DNA from: Forficula auricularia
Taxonomy: Eukaryota; Arthropoda; Insecta; Dermaptera; Forficulidae
Length of the DNA: 64,000 nucleotides
Reading direction: 5' to 3'
NCBI GenBank assembly: GCA_024734495.1
Contig: JALMQS010000618.1
Coordinates: forward strand, 605,027-669,026
Under the pieces are notes generated by a model. That model saw only the letters and a program-made list of their open reading frames with translations, was not told the origin of the DNA and searched no databases. Each line of letters starts with the position of its first letter. The first letter of the stretch is position 1. A program made the translations under genes and the position numbers. Positions 44,312 to 55,258 of this stretch are shown here, one piece after another.

Positions 44312-45440
44312 TTACAAATGGATCAGTTTCAGTTTCCGTGGCAAAATTTATTTACAGTTAAGAGGACTCCCTATGGGGGTTCCTTAGAGTCCAATTGCTG
44401 CAAGAAATTGTAATAAGAAAGTTTTACCATCAATGTGCGTGGAGCCTCTGGGTTTGGTGTTTTATTTGCAATATGTCGATGATTCTATCGCTTGTGTGCC
44501 TGAATGCTCTATTTCAACAATCCTTAAAGGTTTGAATGAATTCCATCCAAATATCAAATTTACTTTTGAGGTAGAGAGGGACGATAGAATTTCGTTTTTG
44601 GATTTGGAAATAATAAAGAAAAGCGATGCCTCACTATCATTTGATATATATAAAAAGGCTTCAAATAGTGGAAGGATATCCAACTACCTCTCCAACATAC
44701 CTTTCCTATATAAGATCAATAGTCTGAACTATTTTTTGAGGAGAATTTTTGTTTTGTGTGATGTTGAGTTTAGGCAGAAAAATATTGTGAACTACATAGA
44801 CATGGCTGTATCGAATAACTACCCTATGCTCATTATTAATAGGACAATCAGAGAATTCTCAACTAAACAAAATAATTTAAATGACAATGTTAACATTTTA
44901 ACAAATAATAATAATAGTAATTCAAATAACCAGGTCGGACCATACTATTCTGTTGCTTATATTCACGGCATATCCGAAAAAATAAGAAAACTTTTTAAAA
45001 TTTACAACGTGAACATTGCCCACAAAAATATAGACAATATTCAATTTTTATTTAATAATAAAGATCCAACCCCTAGAGAATTATGTAATAATATTGTCTA
45101 TCAAATTAACTGTCTAGATTGTCCACCAAATTCTAGCACCTATATAGGGCAAAGTTCACGTTCACTAAAAATTAGGGTATATGAACATAAATTAAGTGTT
45201 CGAAATAAAAAGAGCAACACAGCACTCTCCACCCATGCAGCTGAACATAGTCATTCTTTTGATTACGATAATGCGCAAATATTGGTCAAGATTGATAACT
45301 ACTATAAAAGATCCATAGCCGAAATGCTATATATAAAAATAGCAGGTGATAAGGCTATCAATTTTAAAAGAGATTGTATGTTTCTATCCAATATTTACAC
45401 ATCTATCCTGTGTGATATGAGCCAACAGTTGTTTTCTTGA
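44312..45440 (+). pseudogene. Penelope-like reverse transcriptase with GIY-YIG endonuclease, truncated
   Basis: The frame opens at about 44312 right after the left terminus, mid-RT: FRGKIYLQLRGLPMG then VP, a TAG stop (about 44371), then SPIAA, which is RT motif B. Motif C is YVDD; thumb-like sequence follows (FLDLEIIKK, FDIYKKASNSGRISNY). After a spacer with an Asn-rich stretch comes a CxxC-like INCLDCPP and the GIY-YIG domain (STYIGQSSRSLKIRVYEHK). In Penelope elements RT copies the RNA and GIY-YIG nicks the target. The N-terminal half of RT (motif A) is missing and motif B has a stop, so the copy is dead. The part downstream of ATG 44433 is open for 335 codons. Confidence 0.9.
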
Positions 45441-45854
45441 TCTTAATGTATAGAAACTTTTTTGAATTTTTTTTTATTATAAGAATTTGTATAATTTGAT
45501 TGAATGAAAAAATGCATGTGAGTTAAAAGTGATTAGATACTAATTTGGATTTTTGTTTGTAAATAAATAATGATGGGATATATGATGACCTCACATAAGG
45601 GTCAAATATCTAATTATAATGTAATATATAGAAAAAGATTTATATAAACTCATTACTTTCATTCTGAAACTTTTGGGTTCAGGCACGTTATAAATTCACA
45701 TGAAGCTAAAAGAATTTTTAATTTTGACAAGGCTTGGTTCGATCACATATGTGTACCGCATTTTGTGTATAACTGTAACAACCAACTTGGTCAACTTATA
45801 ATTTTGTATAAAAAATATATCAATTAACATCCATTTGTAAAAAAAAATTTTAGC

Positions 45855-45903
45855 CTAATTGACTGAAGATGGCCAAATAAAATTCAGGCCGAAACGTCTT
45901 ATT
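45855..45903 (+). ncRNA. Hammerhead-like motif in right Penelope terminus
   Basis: CTGAAGA (45863-45869), extra T, GGCC (45871-45874) paired with GGCC (45887-45890), GAAA (45891-45894), CGTC. Identical core to the left terminus but in opposite orientation. Confidence 0.65.
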
Positions 45904-46954
45904 AAAGCTGTTTTATTGAACCCAGTGATTCCATCTTTGGCTGATACCTCCTCCTTCATCTAGTACAGTGTAAGGGAATCAATTATGTTGAAAGGAGGGG
46001 GAAATTCGTATACGATTCCTCATATAACTAAGGTAAAATTTTGTTAAGGGAGAATGGTGTGGTAGGTTCTTGGTGAAACATTTTAAATGAAATAAAGAAA
46101 AATTTTTTCGGAAATTTTTAAAATTTAAAATATAAAATACTAGGTAGGTTTCACATAAATATTTTTAAAAGTTTCTAAAAAAATTTCAAATATTTTCTTT
46201 AATTTACTAAGGTAAAACTTCGTCGTGTGGGTCAATTAGCTAAAAAGTATCATATATGGTATACCTACTATATGTATATGTTCAGAAGAAGCGTTCAACA
46301 AGGCTAAATCTCACTTTAACTAAATTTGGATTAAACTAAAATTATTTGTAATTAGTTATATTGTAATAATAAAATGAATTTAATATTTTTGTTTATATTT
46401 AATTTTAGATTTATTTGATTTTTTGTATACCATATTTTCTGACAAAAAAATATTAAAATGGATATCTTATTTTCGGTCAGAGGGAGTGATTTTTTTGTCT
46501 GGTTAATTTAAAAATCGTCCTAACAAAGGACCCTTTGTGAATATTGAAATTACATTTTTCATCCCTCTATAAAATATTCATTGAAATAAAGTATAATTTT
46601 TATGAAAACGACATTTTAACTCGTCAGAAAAAACATCATAGTATTATATCTATACATATAGTAGTGGGTTATACATGAGCAATGGAATAAAAATAGATAG
46701 AACAGGCTTGATCCCCTATTATTAGTGTTATTACATTTTTATTGTTAGAATATTGTTAGAGTTCGTGGCTGTGATGAAACTATACTAGATGAAGGAGGAG
46801 GTATCAGCCAAAGATGGAATCACTGGGTTCAATAAAACACCTTTAATGAGACGTTTTGGCCTGAATTTTGTTTGGCCAACTTCAGTCAATTAGGAGTTTT
46901 ACACAAAATGCGGTACACATATGTGATCGAACTAAGCCTTGTCAAAAATATAAT

Positions 46955-47560
46955 TTTTACTTTATCCAATGCGAAGCATGGGGAAAGTATTGTAATCGGT
47001 CTCGCGGCAAGCACGACTTCAAAGGGTCCTCAGGTAAAGACTACGGAACCCATGGTCTCAATTAAGGTCACAAATTGTAGTATTCAATTAGATTGAATTT
47101 TAGCACGTGACGGATTTTGCCAAAAATTACCTGGGATCTCGTCGAGAGGCCAAAAAGTGTCATTTTTTTGGAAGTGCGTGGGGATGTATGGATGTATGTA
47201 TGTATGTATGTTATCGTTTTTTTCGTCCACGATTTTTTCCACACTGTTGTCACCGATTGAAATGAAATTGAAAACCTACCATTATTTTAACAAAATGAAG
47301 CGCTGATTAGTTTTTGGTACATATCGGCCCACAAACATTAGTACTTTATTTCAGTACTTTTTAGTTTTTTCTAAATATCTTGAAAATGACTTAACTAATT
47401 TTGATGAAATTTAATATCCTAATTAAGTACCTTGGGGACCACAAAAAAGGTTAAATAAAGTTTTTAGTAAAATTATATTTTAAAGTACTTTACTCCAGAG
47501 TAAGATAGTACTTTTTTAAAATTCTTTAAAATTTATTCATTTGATCTGTTTAATATAGGA
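46955..47560 (-). mobile_element. R2 repeat, second copy
   Basis: Starts ACTTTATCCAATGCGAAGCA and contains GATCTCGTCGAGAGGCCAAA and a GTAT/GATG microsatellite near 47185-47212; reverse complement of 32600-33195. Confidence 0.65.
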
Positions 47561-47649
47561 CTCATTTAACCTAACTTAAGTAAGAGTGGATAGGCTTCTC
47601 TCTGTGAAATGCTAAAAATTTGGGAGGAAATTTTATAAGTAACCATAGC

Positions 47650-48400
47650 AACTGCGTTGCTTTCTTATCCGTTACCTTTGCTGAAGACATAGAGGAATCG
47701 ACTTAAATCCAAAAATAGCGATTGATTCTCATCTAGTACTTGAGGAATAACCATTCTATATTGGATTTTTGACGTTTCGGTTTTTATTGGTAACCATTGC
47801 TGAAGACATAGAGGAATCGACTTAAAATCAAAAATAGTGATTGATTCTCATCTAGTACTTGAGGAATAACCATTCTATATTGGATTTTTGACGTTTCGGT
47901 TTTTATTGGTAACCATTGCTGAAGAGATAGAGGAATCGATTTAAAATCAAAAATAGCGATTGATTCTCATCTAGTACTTGAGGAATAGCTATTCTATATT
48001 GGATTTTTGACGATTGCTGAAGACATGGAGGAATCGACTTAAAATCAAAAATAGCGATCGATTCTCATCTAATACTTGAGGAATAATAATTCTACATTAG
48101 ATTTTTGATCGCTTCGATTATTTTTGGTAACCTATTGCTGAAGACATGGAGGAATCGGCTTAAAAATCAAAAATAACGATCGATTCTTATCTAATATTAG
48201 AGGAATAACCTTATTGCATTCCATTTTTGATGTTTTGACTATTAATGGCAACCTCTACTGAAAACGTGAAAGAATCGACTTAAAATCAAAAAGACTAAAT
48301 TCTTTTTGGTAAGCAACTTGACCGAAATGTCAAAAATCGAATGTAGAATGGTTATTCCTCGACTATTAAATGAGAATCAACTCACTATTTTTGAATTAAA
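47650..48400. repeat. Tandem repeat, 120 bp x about 5.5, with an inverted last unit
   Basis: TTGCTGAAGACATAGAGGAA recurs at about 47678, 47798, 47918, 48014 and 48135 (a diverged sixth near 48246); one unit lacks 23 bp. Each includes GACTTAAAATCAAAAATAG and most include GACGTTTCGG. The last piece (48301-48400) is inverted. Confidence 0.85.
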
Positions 48401-48879
48401 GTCAACATGAACTGCAAATTGCAAGTGATATCTGATTAATAATAAAGGATTAAACATATTAATATTTCAAATGAATTTGGATAAAGTTTAGCAACGAACT
48501 GTTGCAGTTTATTTTTAGCTTCATGTGAATTTATAACGTGCCTGGACTCAAAGACTTTCATTCTGAAACTTTTGAGTCCAGACACGTTATAAATTCACAT
48601 GAAGCTAAAAAAATATATTTTTGACAAGGCTTGGTTCGATCACATTTTGTGTATAACTCCTAATTGACTGAAGATGCCCAAATAAAATTCAGGGCCAAAA
48701 CGTCTCATTAAAGTGATTCCATCTTTGGCTGATACCTCATCCTTCATATAGTACTTATTACATTTTTAATAATTATGCTAGGGGTAATTTTTAAAGAACT
48801 TGGTGTTAATTCTAGGTGAAACATTTTAAATAAGTAATATTTTATTGTTCCTATCCATAGTCAAATCTTTTAATAAGGA

Positions 48880-49145
48880 TCGTAGGAAGTTGGAGATAAT
48901 TTAAATCAAACTCAAAGTTTTTAATTAAATGGGCCGAACGTTTGGTCACTGATTTTTTACTTCTTCAGTGGCTCATTTGATAAACTTATTTGTCAGGAGT
49001 TCTGACTATAAGAATGACAAATTATTGATGTTTCGGAAAAGACATACCCTTTAAAAATGTTTTTTTCTTATACTTATACTCATGATAAAAAAGTTTTTCA
49101 AATGAGCCAGAGAAGAGGTCAAAAATCAGTGACGAAATGTTTGTT
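48880..49145. mobile_element. Foldback with decayed family E/A motifs
   Basis: Minus-strand GAGCCACTGAAGAAG..GTGACCAAACGTTCGG (48931-48973) and plus-strand GAGCCAGAGAAGAGG..GTGACGAAATGTTTG (49102-49140). Core G12 or equivalent is mutated in the first. Confidence 0.45.
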
Positions 49146-49603
49146 AAATAAGAGTTAAACTACTAGGTAGATTTCACATAAATAATGTTTTATGAGTTTT
49201 ATCTTGATATATATTCCAGGAGCTACAAGAAGTTGAGAACTTCTAATTTTCCTGATTGGGTAAAGAGAAGTACAAAATTTCAATGTTTCATCTCGCAGAT
49301 CTCGAGTGTTCCTCTTTAGGCTTTTCTTTGAAGGCAACTGAGTAACGGGGCAAGCTGAATTACTCACTCAGCCTTAAGTTCTACTTCTTTTGAATGGTAA
49401 ATCTTTTAATCTTTCAACGTCTATTCAGGTGGATAAAAGGTATCGCTATGAGAACGGTGACAACATAATGCTGTTAAATATAAATCATAGTATATATATT
49501 TTTAATACTTTGATAATTTTTTTTATTTTTTATGGTTTTTTACTACACCCTATGATATTATCACAAAATTCGATATTAGAGACATGCATATACACTTTTA
49601 TAT
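49146..49603. other. No gene; family F trace
   Basis: TTTATCTTGATATATATTCC at 49198 resembles the family F stem III region. Two 70-codon frames lack domains. Confidence 0.35.
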
Positions 49604-50655
49604 AATACTAGCTGCGAGGCCCGCCTTTGGCGGCCCTCTTGCTAGCCAGGGAGCACCCGAGCCCTCGAACCCATCCCTTACCCCCCACTCCCACCCACCA
49701 CACCCCCCCAAAATCCACCCAGCACCCCCCACCCCCGCACCATGCCCAACCCCCGCCCCCACACCACCACCAACCTACTAACTCCCTAACCCCCCCACCG
49801 CCGCACCATGCACCCGTTCCCAACCCCCCGCCCCCCCCGCACCCCACCCACCTTGGACCCCGCGCCTCCCTCCAACCCTGCGGACCACACCCCCGCCTAG
49901 CCCCCTGGACCCCACCCCCCTATGCCCCTGGGATCAACCCCGCACCACCCCCTGCACCACCACTATACTCCGCCTCACTCCTCACCCCACCCCCATTCCA
50001 CCCCCGCACCCAGTTTTTGCATTTCTAGCCTTCTAGTGACCCACAGATTATGTATACAAAATTTGGTTGAGTTTGGCCGAAGAGAAAGAATTTTCATTTT
50101 TTGACCCCCCCCCCCCATTTTGGGTGGTTAGTTTTTGCATTTCTAGCTCTCTAGAGGCTTAGAGATTATGTATACAAAATTTGGTTGAGTTTGCTCCAAG
50201 GGCAAGAATTTACATTTTTTCACTCTCCACCCCTTTTTGGGTGATTTTTTGGGGAAATTTTTTTAAACAAAAGTTGTCAGAAATCACATCCCCTACAACT
50301 TTGCTTATCATAAAATTTGCCGTAGGGTTAATAGTTTAGAAGTTATTTGATAATTTTCATTCGTGCGCTCCCCTAAACCCCCTTCTGGGGTCAAAATATC
50401 AAAACGTTATATAGCTAAAACGTAAGTTAGAAGACATCTGATGTAAATATGAAATTTCATAATAATCCCTTCAACCGTTTTTATTTGATACGTGAGCAAC
50501 TTTTCGGAAACCACTGAACAGACATACATACAGACAAGACAGGAATTTTGTTGAGGGTGTTTTCGTTCATAACTTTGCTTGAAACGTGTGCAACCAAAAT
50601 TCGGCGTGATTTGGACCAATGTACAGACAAAACCTTAATTTTATATATATAGATA
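49604..50655 (+). mobile_element. Helitron/Helentron-like non-autonomous element, C-rich
   Basis: Begins TACTAGCTGCGAGGCCCGCC with a GCCGCCAAAG-type hairpin (CGCCTTTGGCGG) and ends TTAATTTTATATATATAGAT. Contains a 340-bp C-rich block and two 125-bp subunits shared with R1 (ACAAAATTTGGTTGAGTTTG). Start, end and hairpin style suit Helentrons, but no helicase is encoded; assignment is tentative. Confidence 0.45.
49670..50010. repeat. C-rich, strand-asymmetric block
   Basis: The plus strand is dominated by C and A with almost no G (runs such as CCCACCCACCACACCCCCCC). The long Pro/His-rich or Gly-rich frames here come from composition. The minus strand is G-rich enough for quadruplexes. Confidence 0.85.
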
Positions 50656-50914
50656 TAATATTCTTTTCTAAATATTTAATTTAATAATTTCTTGTGTTAA
50701 ATGAAGCTTAGAAACTTTTAGAAATGTTATGTAGTTCTAAACTGCAAAAAGAAACGTAAGTTGCTTTTATATGGACTAATAGAAATCTCGTTTACGTGAA
50801 AAATTTTAAGCCTTCTTATTTGCAATTAATAATGGAAGAGGGAATATGGGAAATTATTTTAATTTTAGCTATTATTAAACGCCGGCAGGTATAAAATCAC
50901 CTAAAGATGGTCTC

Positions 50915-51627
50915 TTTAAGGTAGTTGTTTCACCATATGGGTTTTCTTAGGATTTTTTTGAAATTTAGAGAGATTATTATTTAAATACTTCTGCATCGAT
51001 TGGTGGCAAAAACAAAATTTATGAACAATATAGTTCCGGAGATATTAAATTCCAAAGATAGAGTTTTTCAGACTCTTATACATTGCACTATACGGGATAT
51101 CGGAAAGTTTACATGCACATTTAATTATAATTAAGAAACTCTTCTTACCATTGTTATAAAAAACTAAACCAACATTAAACAATAACTAATACATTTTTTA
51201 AGAAAATTTTAATTCATAGTTACAACACAGTTTCTGAGATAATAATGAAAAATGTATAATGAAAAATTTACACTAAAAACAAGCTGGCAACAACGCATAT
51301 ATTTAACCTAAAAAGTGGGTTAACTTTAGTACTTTTTTGACGTTTTTTCGCTTCAGCCATTGTCGCAACAGCTTTCAATCGCTTATTAAGAAATTTTTGT
51401 TTTATAAATCGACCTTTATAATGTATTTTATCTGTCATTTCTATGATAAAAATATTCAAGCTCGGACAATGTTGCCAGATTTGTCAAACGAGCACGGGAT
51501 TGGCTAGTAGTGGTACATAAACAGCAAAAAAGTTTTAGGCTTATGAATTATGAATCCTTATTGTCTGTTCTATATACTCCTAGCATTAACTTTTTGCTAG
51601 TATTGTCGCGAAACTACTACCTTAAAA
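50915..51627 (-). mobile_element. TIR element T, copy 2
   Basis: Reverse complement of 16921-17627 with ends TTTAAGGTAGTTGTTTC and CGAAACTACTACCTTAAA. Confidence 0.7.
51268..51438 (-). CDS. 56-aa ORF of element T, second copy
   Basis: MTDKIHYKGRFIKQKFLNKR at the N-terminus and LFRLNICVVASLFLV at the C-terminus. Compared with 17096-17263 it has substitutions at about 14 positions and a one-codon indel, with no stop. Function unknown. Confidence 0.35.
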   Translation of the reverse strand: MTDKIHYKGRFIKQKFLNKRLKAVATMAEAKKRQKSTKVNPLFRLNICVVASLFLV

Positions 51628-51639
51628 CTTTTCCCACTT

Positions 51640-52530
51640 CTAGTTGAAATTAAGCTTTATTCTACTTAAAACGTTCTTTACATAGATAAATCATCCCACG
51701 ATAAAAGTTTTTATTTTTCTATTTTTATCTCCAAAAAAATTCGACCCTCTCCAAAATTATCACATGATTAAAATTTTAATAACATTTATGATTTCGAGAG
51801 AAAATTAACACATATAATTTGAAAATTTCAATTTTGTATTTCATTAATACTCGAGTTTTTTTTAAGCATTATCCAACTATGAAACATATTTTTTTTGTAT
51901 CCTCACATGTAACTAGATATTTTGAAAAAAAATCTGTCTCCGTGGAATTTAGTGAATTTTTTGCGTCTTGAGCTACAAAGATTAAACTTTGCCTAGGGGT
52001 GTAGTTTAAATAAAAACAAATCTTTATCAATATGTAGATGTTTTGAAAAATATATATCTGAATCTAAAAAGATTTTTTTAAAGGCATCTGTGCCTTTAAA
52101 AATTATTTAACAACAGAGTCGCAATCACTTATACAGACTTTAAATAAAAAGGAACTAACAGAAGAACTACTTTCATAAACTACATATATTGAAATTAAAT
52201 AAAATTTAATTAAGGGATGAAAATTAGAATAGGGATAGAGATTTAGATTGTTTATTTTTCCGCGAAATAAATGAATAGAATAATTTGCTTTTCCATGAAA
52301 ATCTGATCCCTGCATTTCCTACAATGGCTGAGAATTAATTAGAATTTTTAAACACATGTTGCTTTAGCATTAATTTAGGCAGACTAGAACAAGAGAACTT
52401 CATTATCCATGCCTCTCTCCCTTTTAACTTATATTTAATTGCATTTCTAAATTAATTCTAGCCCCTTCAAAATTAAATAGGTAGTTGGTTTAGTAAATTT
52501 GAATTGGTTTTCAAGTGAAAGTAAAAAATA
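51640..52530. other. No feature recognised
   Basis: AT-rich sequence; short frames only; no repeat matches noticed. Confidence 0.45.
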
Positions 52531-52670
52531 TGTCATAAAGAGAAACAAAGAGGCTGTCATCTGCTTGATGCAAATAAACATACACACATATATATCATAT
52601 TATTTATTTGTTTGAGACTATAGTAAAGAGAGCCAGTTATGATTCTAACATACAGACATTATTTGTTTGA

Positions 52671-52707
52671 GACTATAGTTTCGAAGGCTTGGACCTCATC
52701 ATCAGTC
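52671..52707 (-). ncRNA. Hammerhead-like motif, family B (core intact)
   Basis: Minus strand CTGATGA, extra T, stem II GAGG/CTTC-type, GAAA, CTATAGTC. ACTATAGT is self-complementary, so stem III could form between two molecules; the GTC cleavage triplet is intact. Confidence 0.65.
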
Positions 52708-52809
52708 TTTTTTAGGATTCTAACTGGCTCTCGGCTAGGTAAAGGACAAAAATCTTCTATATCCATACGATACTGACCCCATGAAAAATAATATTTATAA
52801 TTAAAAAAG

Positions 52810-52848
52810 ACTGATGATGAGGGCCAAGCCTTCGAAACAATAGTCTCA
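52810..52848 (+). ncRNA. Hammerhead-like motif, family B (core intact)
   Basis: CTGATGA (52812-52818), T, stem II GAGGG/CCTTC around CCAAG (one wobble), GAAA, CAATAGTC. Faces the minus-strand motif 100 bp away. Confidence 0.6.
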
Positions 52849-53149
52849 AACAAATAAATAATATATATACAGATATATATTTTTGATGTATATGTGTGTA
52901 TGTTTATTTGCATCAGGCAGAGGAGAACCTCTTTGTTTCTCTTTACTCTGCTATTCTCGGCAAAATAAAAAGTTTTCAATAAAAACTTTTCAAGTAAAAA
53001 ATATGCTTGAAAATTATTTTTCTAAATGTTTTAGTTCAGACGTTTCTAGGCAAACAAATAACTAAATAAATTTTGGAGGCATTATAATAATTAGAGTAGG
53101 TAATTTTGGAGGCCTTCCAGCATCAAGTAGTATTATATTTATTTGCTTT

Positions 53150-53537
53150 TGCATTTAAAAGACGTAAATTTAAAAAATGCATTATTCGAGATCTGAACTC
53201 ATCTGTCATCTGATTGGTCATCCGACCCGGCACAAGGTGAATTTTAAGGTTTTATCCTTTGCCAACATTTAAAACGAGTTTACCAACCGACATACAACTG
53301 GCCCTAACAGACTAACAGACATTTTGATAAAACAGTTATTATCTCGAAAAATATAATTTTTTCGATGTTCACTTATTAGGGTTTTTGTAGACGTAAATGC
53401 CATGGTTTCTATCAATTTTTTTTTTAATCAAAATAGTTTCAGCCGTTTTTTTAGATATTTCGAAAAAAAGAAGCAAAAAAACACTTTTTTTCATGCACGA
53501 TACAATACTTGGCCACATCCTGTATGGTAAAGTAAAA
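53150..53537 (+). mobile_element. MITE-like end and R1 3' fragment
   Basis: 53230-53310 ends in CATACAACTGGCCCTAA, like Harbinger-type termini. 53318-53537 is the 3' part of R1 (TTATTATCTCGAAAAATATA, AATGCCATGGTTTC) with its terminal CCTGTATGGTAAAGTAAAA. Confidence 0.55.
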
Positions 53538-54239
53538 TATATATAAAAATAATTCTTAATATACATTGGTTCATATACCCAGAGTTGATTTTTTGAAAAA
53601 AAATTCCACCTATTTTCAAAAAAGAGATGCTCAAACGTTTAATTAATTAATAAATATTCTATAAAATTTTCAGAGTGTCTAAAAAACATTTTTTGCGTAT
53701 ATTTATAAAACAATTTTGGGGCAGTCTGGTCATACTTCAAAACCGTCAAAATAGTCTTGGATTTTTATATCTAATTTCTATTAATACTAGAATAAAAGAT
53801 TTAAAATGATTTCAAGTTGCCTAAAGGATGTTTTTTGAATTAATTTTTGGCGAATGTCATAGGCTGTTCAGTAACGAAATAACCGCAAGACCTCTTCCTG
53901 ACTCTCAATTCCAAATTTGCTAACATCGATAATATACTGTTTTTTACATTTTCAAATTGCCTAAAATACCTTGCCCGAATTCGTCACTAGCTCTTAAACT
54001 AATAGTAAATTTCCTTTAAAATTTGATGGAAAGATATCCCAGAAGAATGAAAATAGCAATTTCCAAAAAATTCCTATCAGTCCGTCTCGAGAAAATTAAA
54101 AGTAAATACATAATATTTGACTCAGAAAAAAAAACACTTTGTTTATTTATTTATTTGCAATATACGATGTTCTGATCCAAACAAATTCTGTGGCTTGTGT
54201 CCGGTCAATGTCAGGTTATTATAAAAAATTTTATAAAAA
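53538..54239. other. No feature recognised
   Basis: AT-rich; no ORF with a domain and no repeat ends. Confidence 0.45.
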
Positions 54240-55258
54240 AATAAAATAAAACCGACTTCAAAAAAATTAAACGCAACAAATAAAACAATAATAACTCAAA
54301 AATCAAATAAAATGCACTAAAAGGTATAAAATAATTATCTAATTTAGTAACAAATAAACGACGAAATATTAACATGAAATCACTTTTTGAAGTCGGTGCC
54401 AAACATACATTTTTTGAATCAAAGTCGACGGAACTTACTTAGTACGTTTGGCTGGTAAGCTCGCTTATATAGTGTGTTTAGCACCGACTTCAAAAAGTGA
54501 TTTCATGTTAATATTTCGTCGTTTAGTTGTAACTAAATTAGATAATTATTTTATACCTTTTGGTGCATTTTATTAGATTTTTAAGTTATTATTGTTTTGT
54601 TTGTTGCATTTAATTTTTTTGAAGTCGGTTTTATTTTATAATTTTTTTTTTATTTTTCTCTTTTTAGTGATGTTATTAATACTTAAGATAATATTTTGTA
54701 TCCATCTCGTAAGAGAAAGCGTCGGGCGAATGAATCAGAAAATGATAATAAAATTAAATTCATTAATATGGAAATTCTCTCGAAACGTGTGCCGGTTTTA
54801 AATGAATGTTTTAAGATTTTTTTTATAAAAGATTTTATTTATTATAATTTCGATTATTTGCCCATAAGAATTGCAGATTTACATTATTTCGTCATTGATC
54901 ATATAATCAGAACTTGACCAATCATAGAAATCGGTCCACGTGGCTTAAAGTTCTCGCTGAACATACATAAAATAAATAAATAAATAGTTAGGTATCTTGA
55001 TTATCTTGGAGCTATACTAATCCAAACGCAAAAAAGAATCATTAAAATCGGTTCATAAACAAAGATGTTATGCATGAACAAACATAAGAAAATAGGTCTA
55101 ATAGCATTGAAAAAAACGGGTCCAATCGGAAACTATACTGAACCCAATGCAAAAAAATCATCAAAATCGATTCACAATTGGCGAAGAAATCGAATAATAT
55201 AGATAGAAAAAAAATTCAGTCGAATTGATAACCTCCTCCTTTTTTGAAGTCGGTTAAA
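54240..55258 (+). mobile_element. R4 element, longest copy
   Basis: Same plan as 40670-41614: AAAACCGACTTC start, inner palindrome (54248-54630), coding relic, end CCTCCTCCTTTTTTGAAGTC. Directly abuts R5. Confidence 0.65.
54687..54917 (+). pseudogene. Open exon-like segment of R4, about 76 codons
   Basis: The frame has no ATG start and is preceded by TTTTTCTCTTTTTAG, a splice-acceptor-like sequence. It contains SRKRKRRANESENDNKIKF (a basic, nuclear-signal-like patch) and ends IADLHYFVIDHIIRT before TGA. The copy at 41126-41350 is interrupted by stops; the copy at 61511-62234 has deleted it. It may be the last exon of a captured gene or a transposase; nothing identifies it. Confidence 0.35.

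Larger units (their letters stand above)
44164..45969 (+). mobile_element. Penelope-like retroelement with inverted termini
   Basis: About 125-bp inverted termini (44185-44310 and 45840-45969) share ATGGAATCACTGGGTTCAAT / mirror and each carries a hammerhead-like core. Between them lie a truncated RT plus GIY-YIG coding region and a 400-bp 3' UTR. Inverted or partial terminal repeats with hammerheads are typical of Penelope-like elements. Confidence 0.85.
46745..48755. mobile_element. Penelope-derived composite with R2 and tandem repeat inside
   Basis: The left end (46755-46950) and right end (48510-48755) are inverted Penelope termini with adjoining 3' UTR (GACAAGGCTTGGTTCGATCA). Between them lie R2 (46955-47560, minus) and a 120-bp tandem array (47650-48400). 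No coding region. Both hammerhead-like cores (46848-46890 minus, 48662-48704 plus) read CCAAAAC in place of CGAAAC. Confidence 0.65.
52535..52985. mobile_element. Family B, most complete short copy
   Basis: Outer boxes at 52538-52575 and 52905-52945 (CATCAGGCAGAGGAGAACCT) are mirrored; inner arms at 52655-52715 and 52803-52860 each carry a hammerhead-like core. The last part (TCTCGGCAAAATAAAAAG) is the outer flank found in most copies. Confidence 0.75.

Noticed and set aside
47678..47800. Hammerhead-like motif in each 120-bp tandem unit
   Set aside because: CTGAAGA lies on the plus strand and CGAAACGTC on the minus strand, so they cannot form one core.
47650..48400. CRISPR-like array
   Set aside because: Units are homologous along their full 120 bp, with no unique spacers, in eukaryotic transposon-rich DNA.
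49584..50104. Pro/His-rich and Gly-rich proteins on both strands
   Set aside because: Compositional artefacts of the C-rich block.
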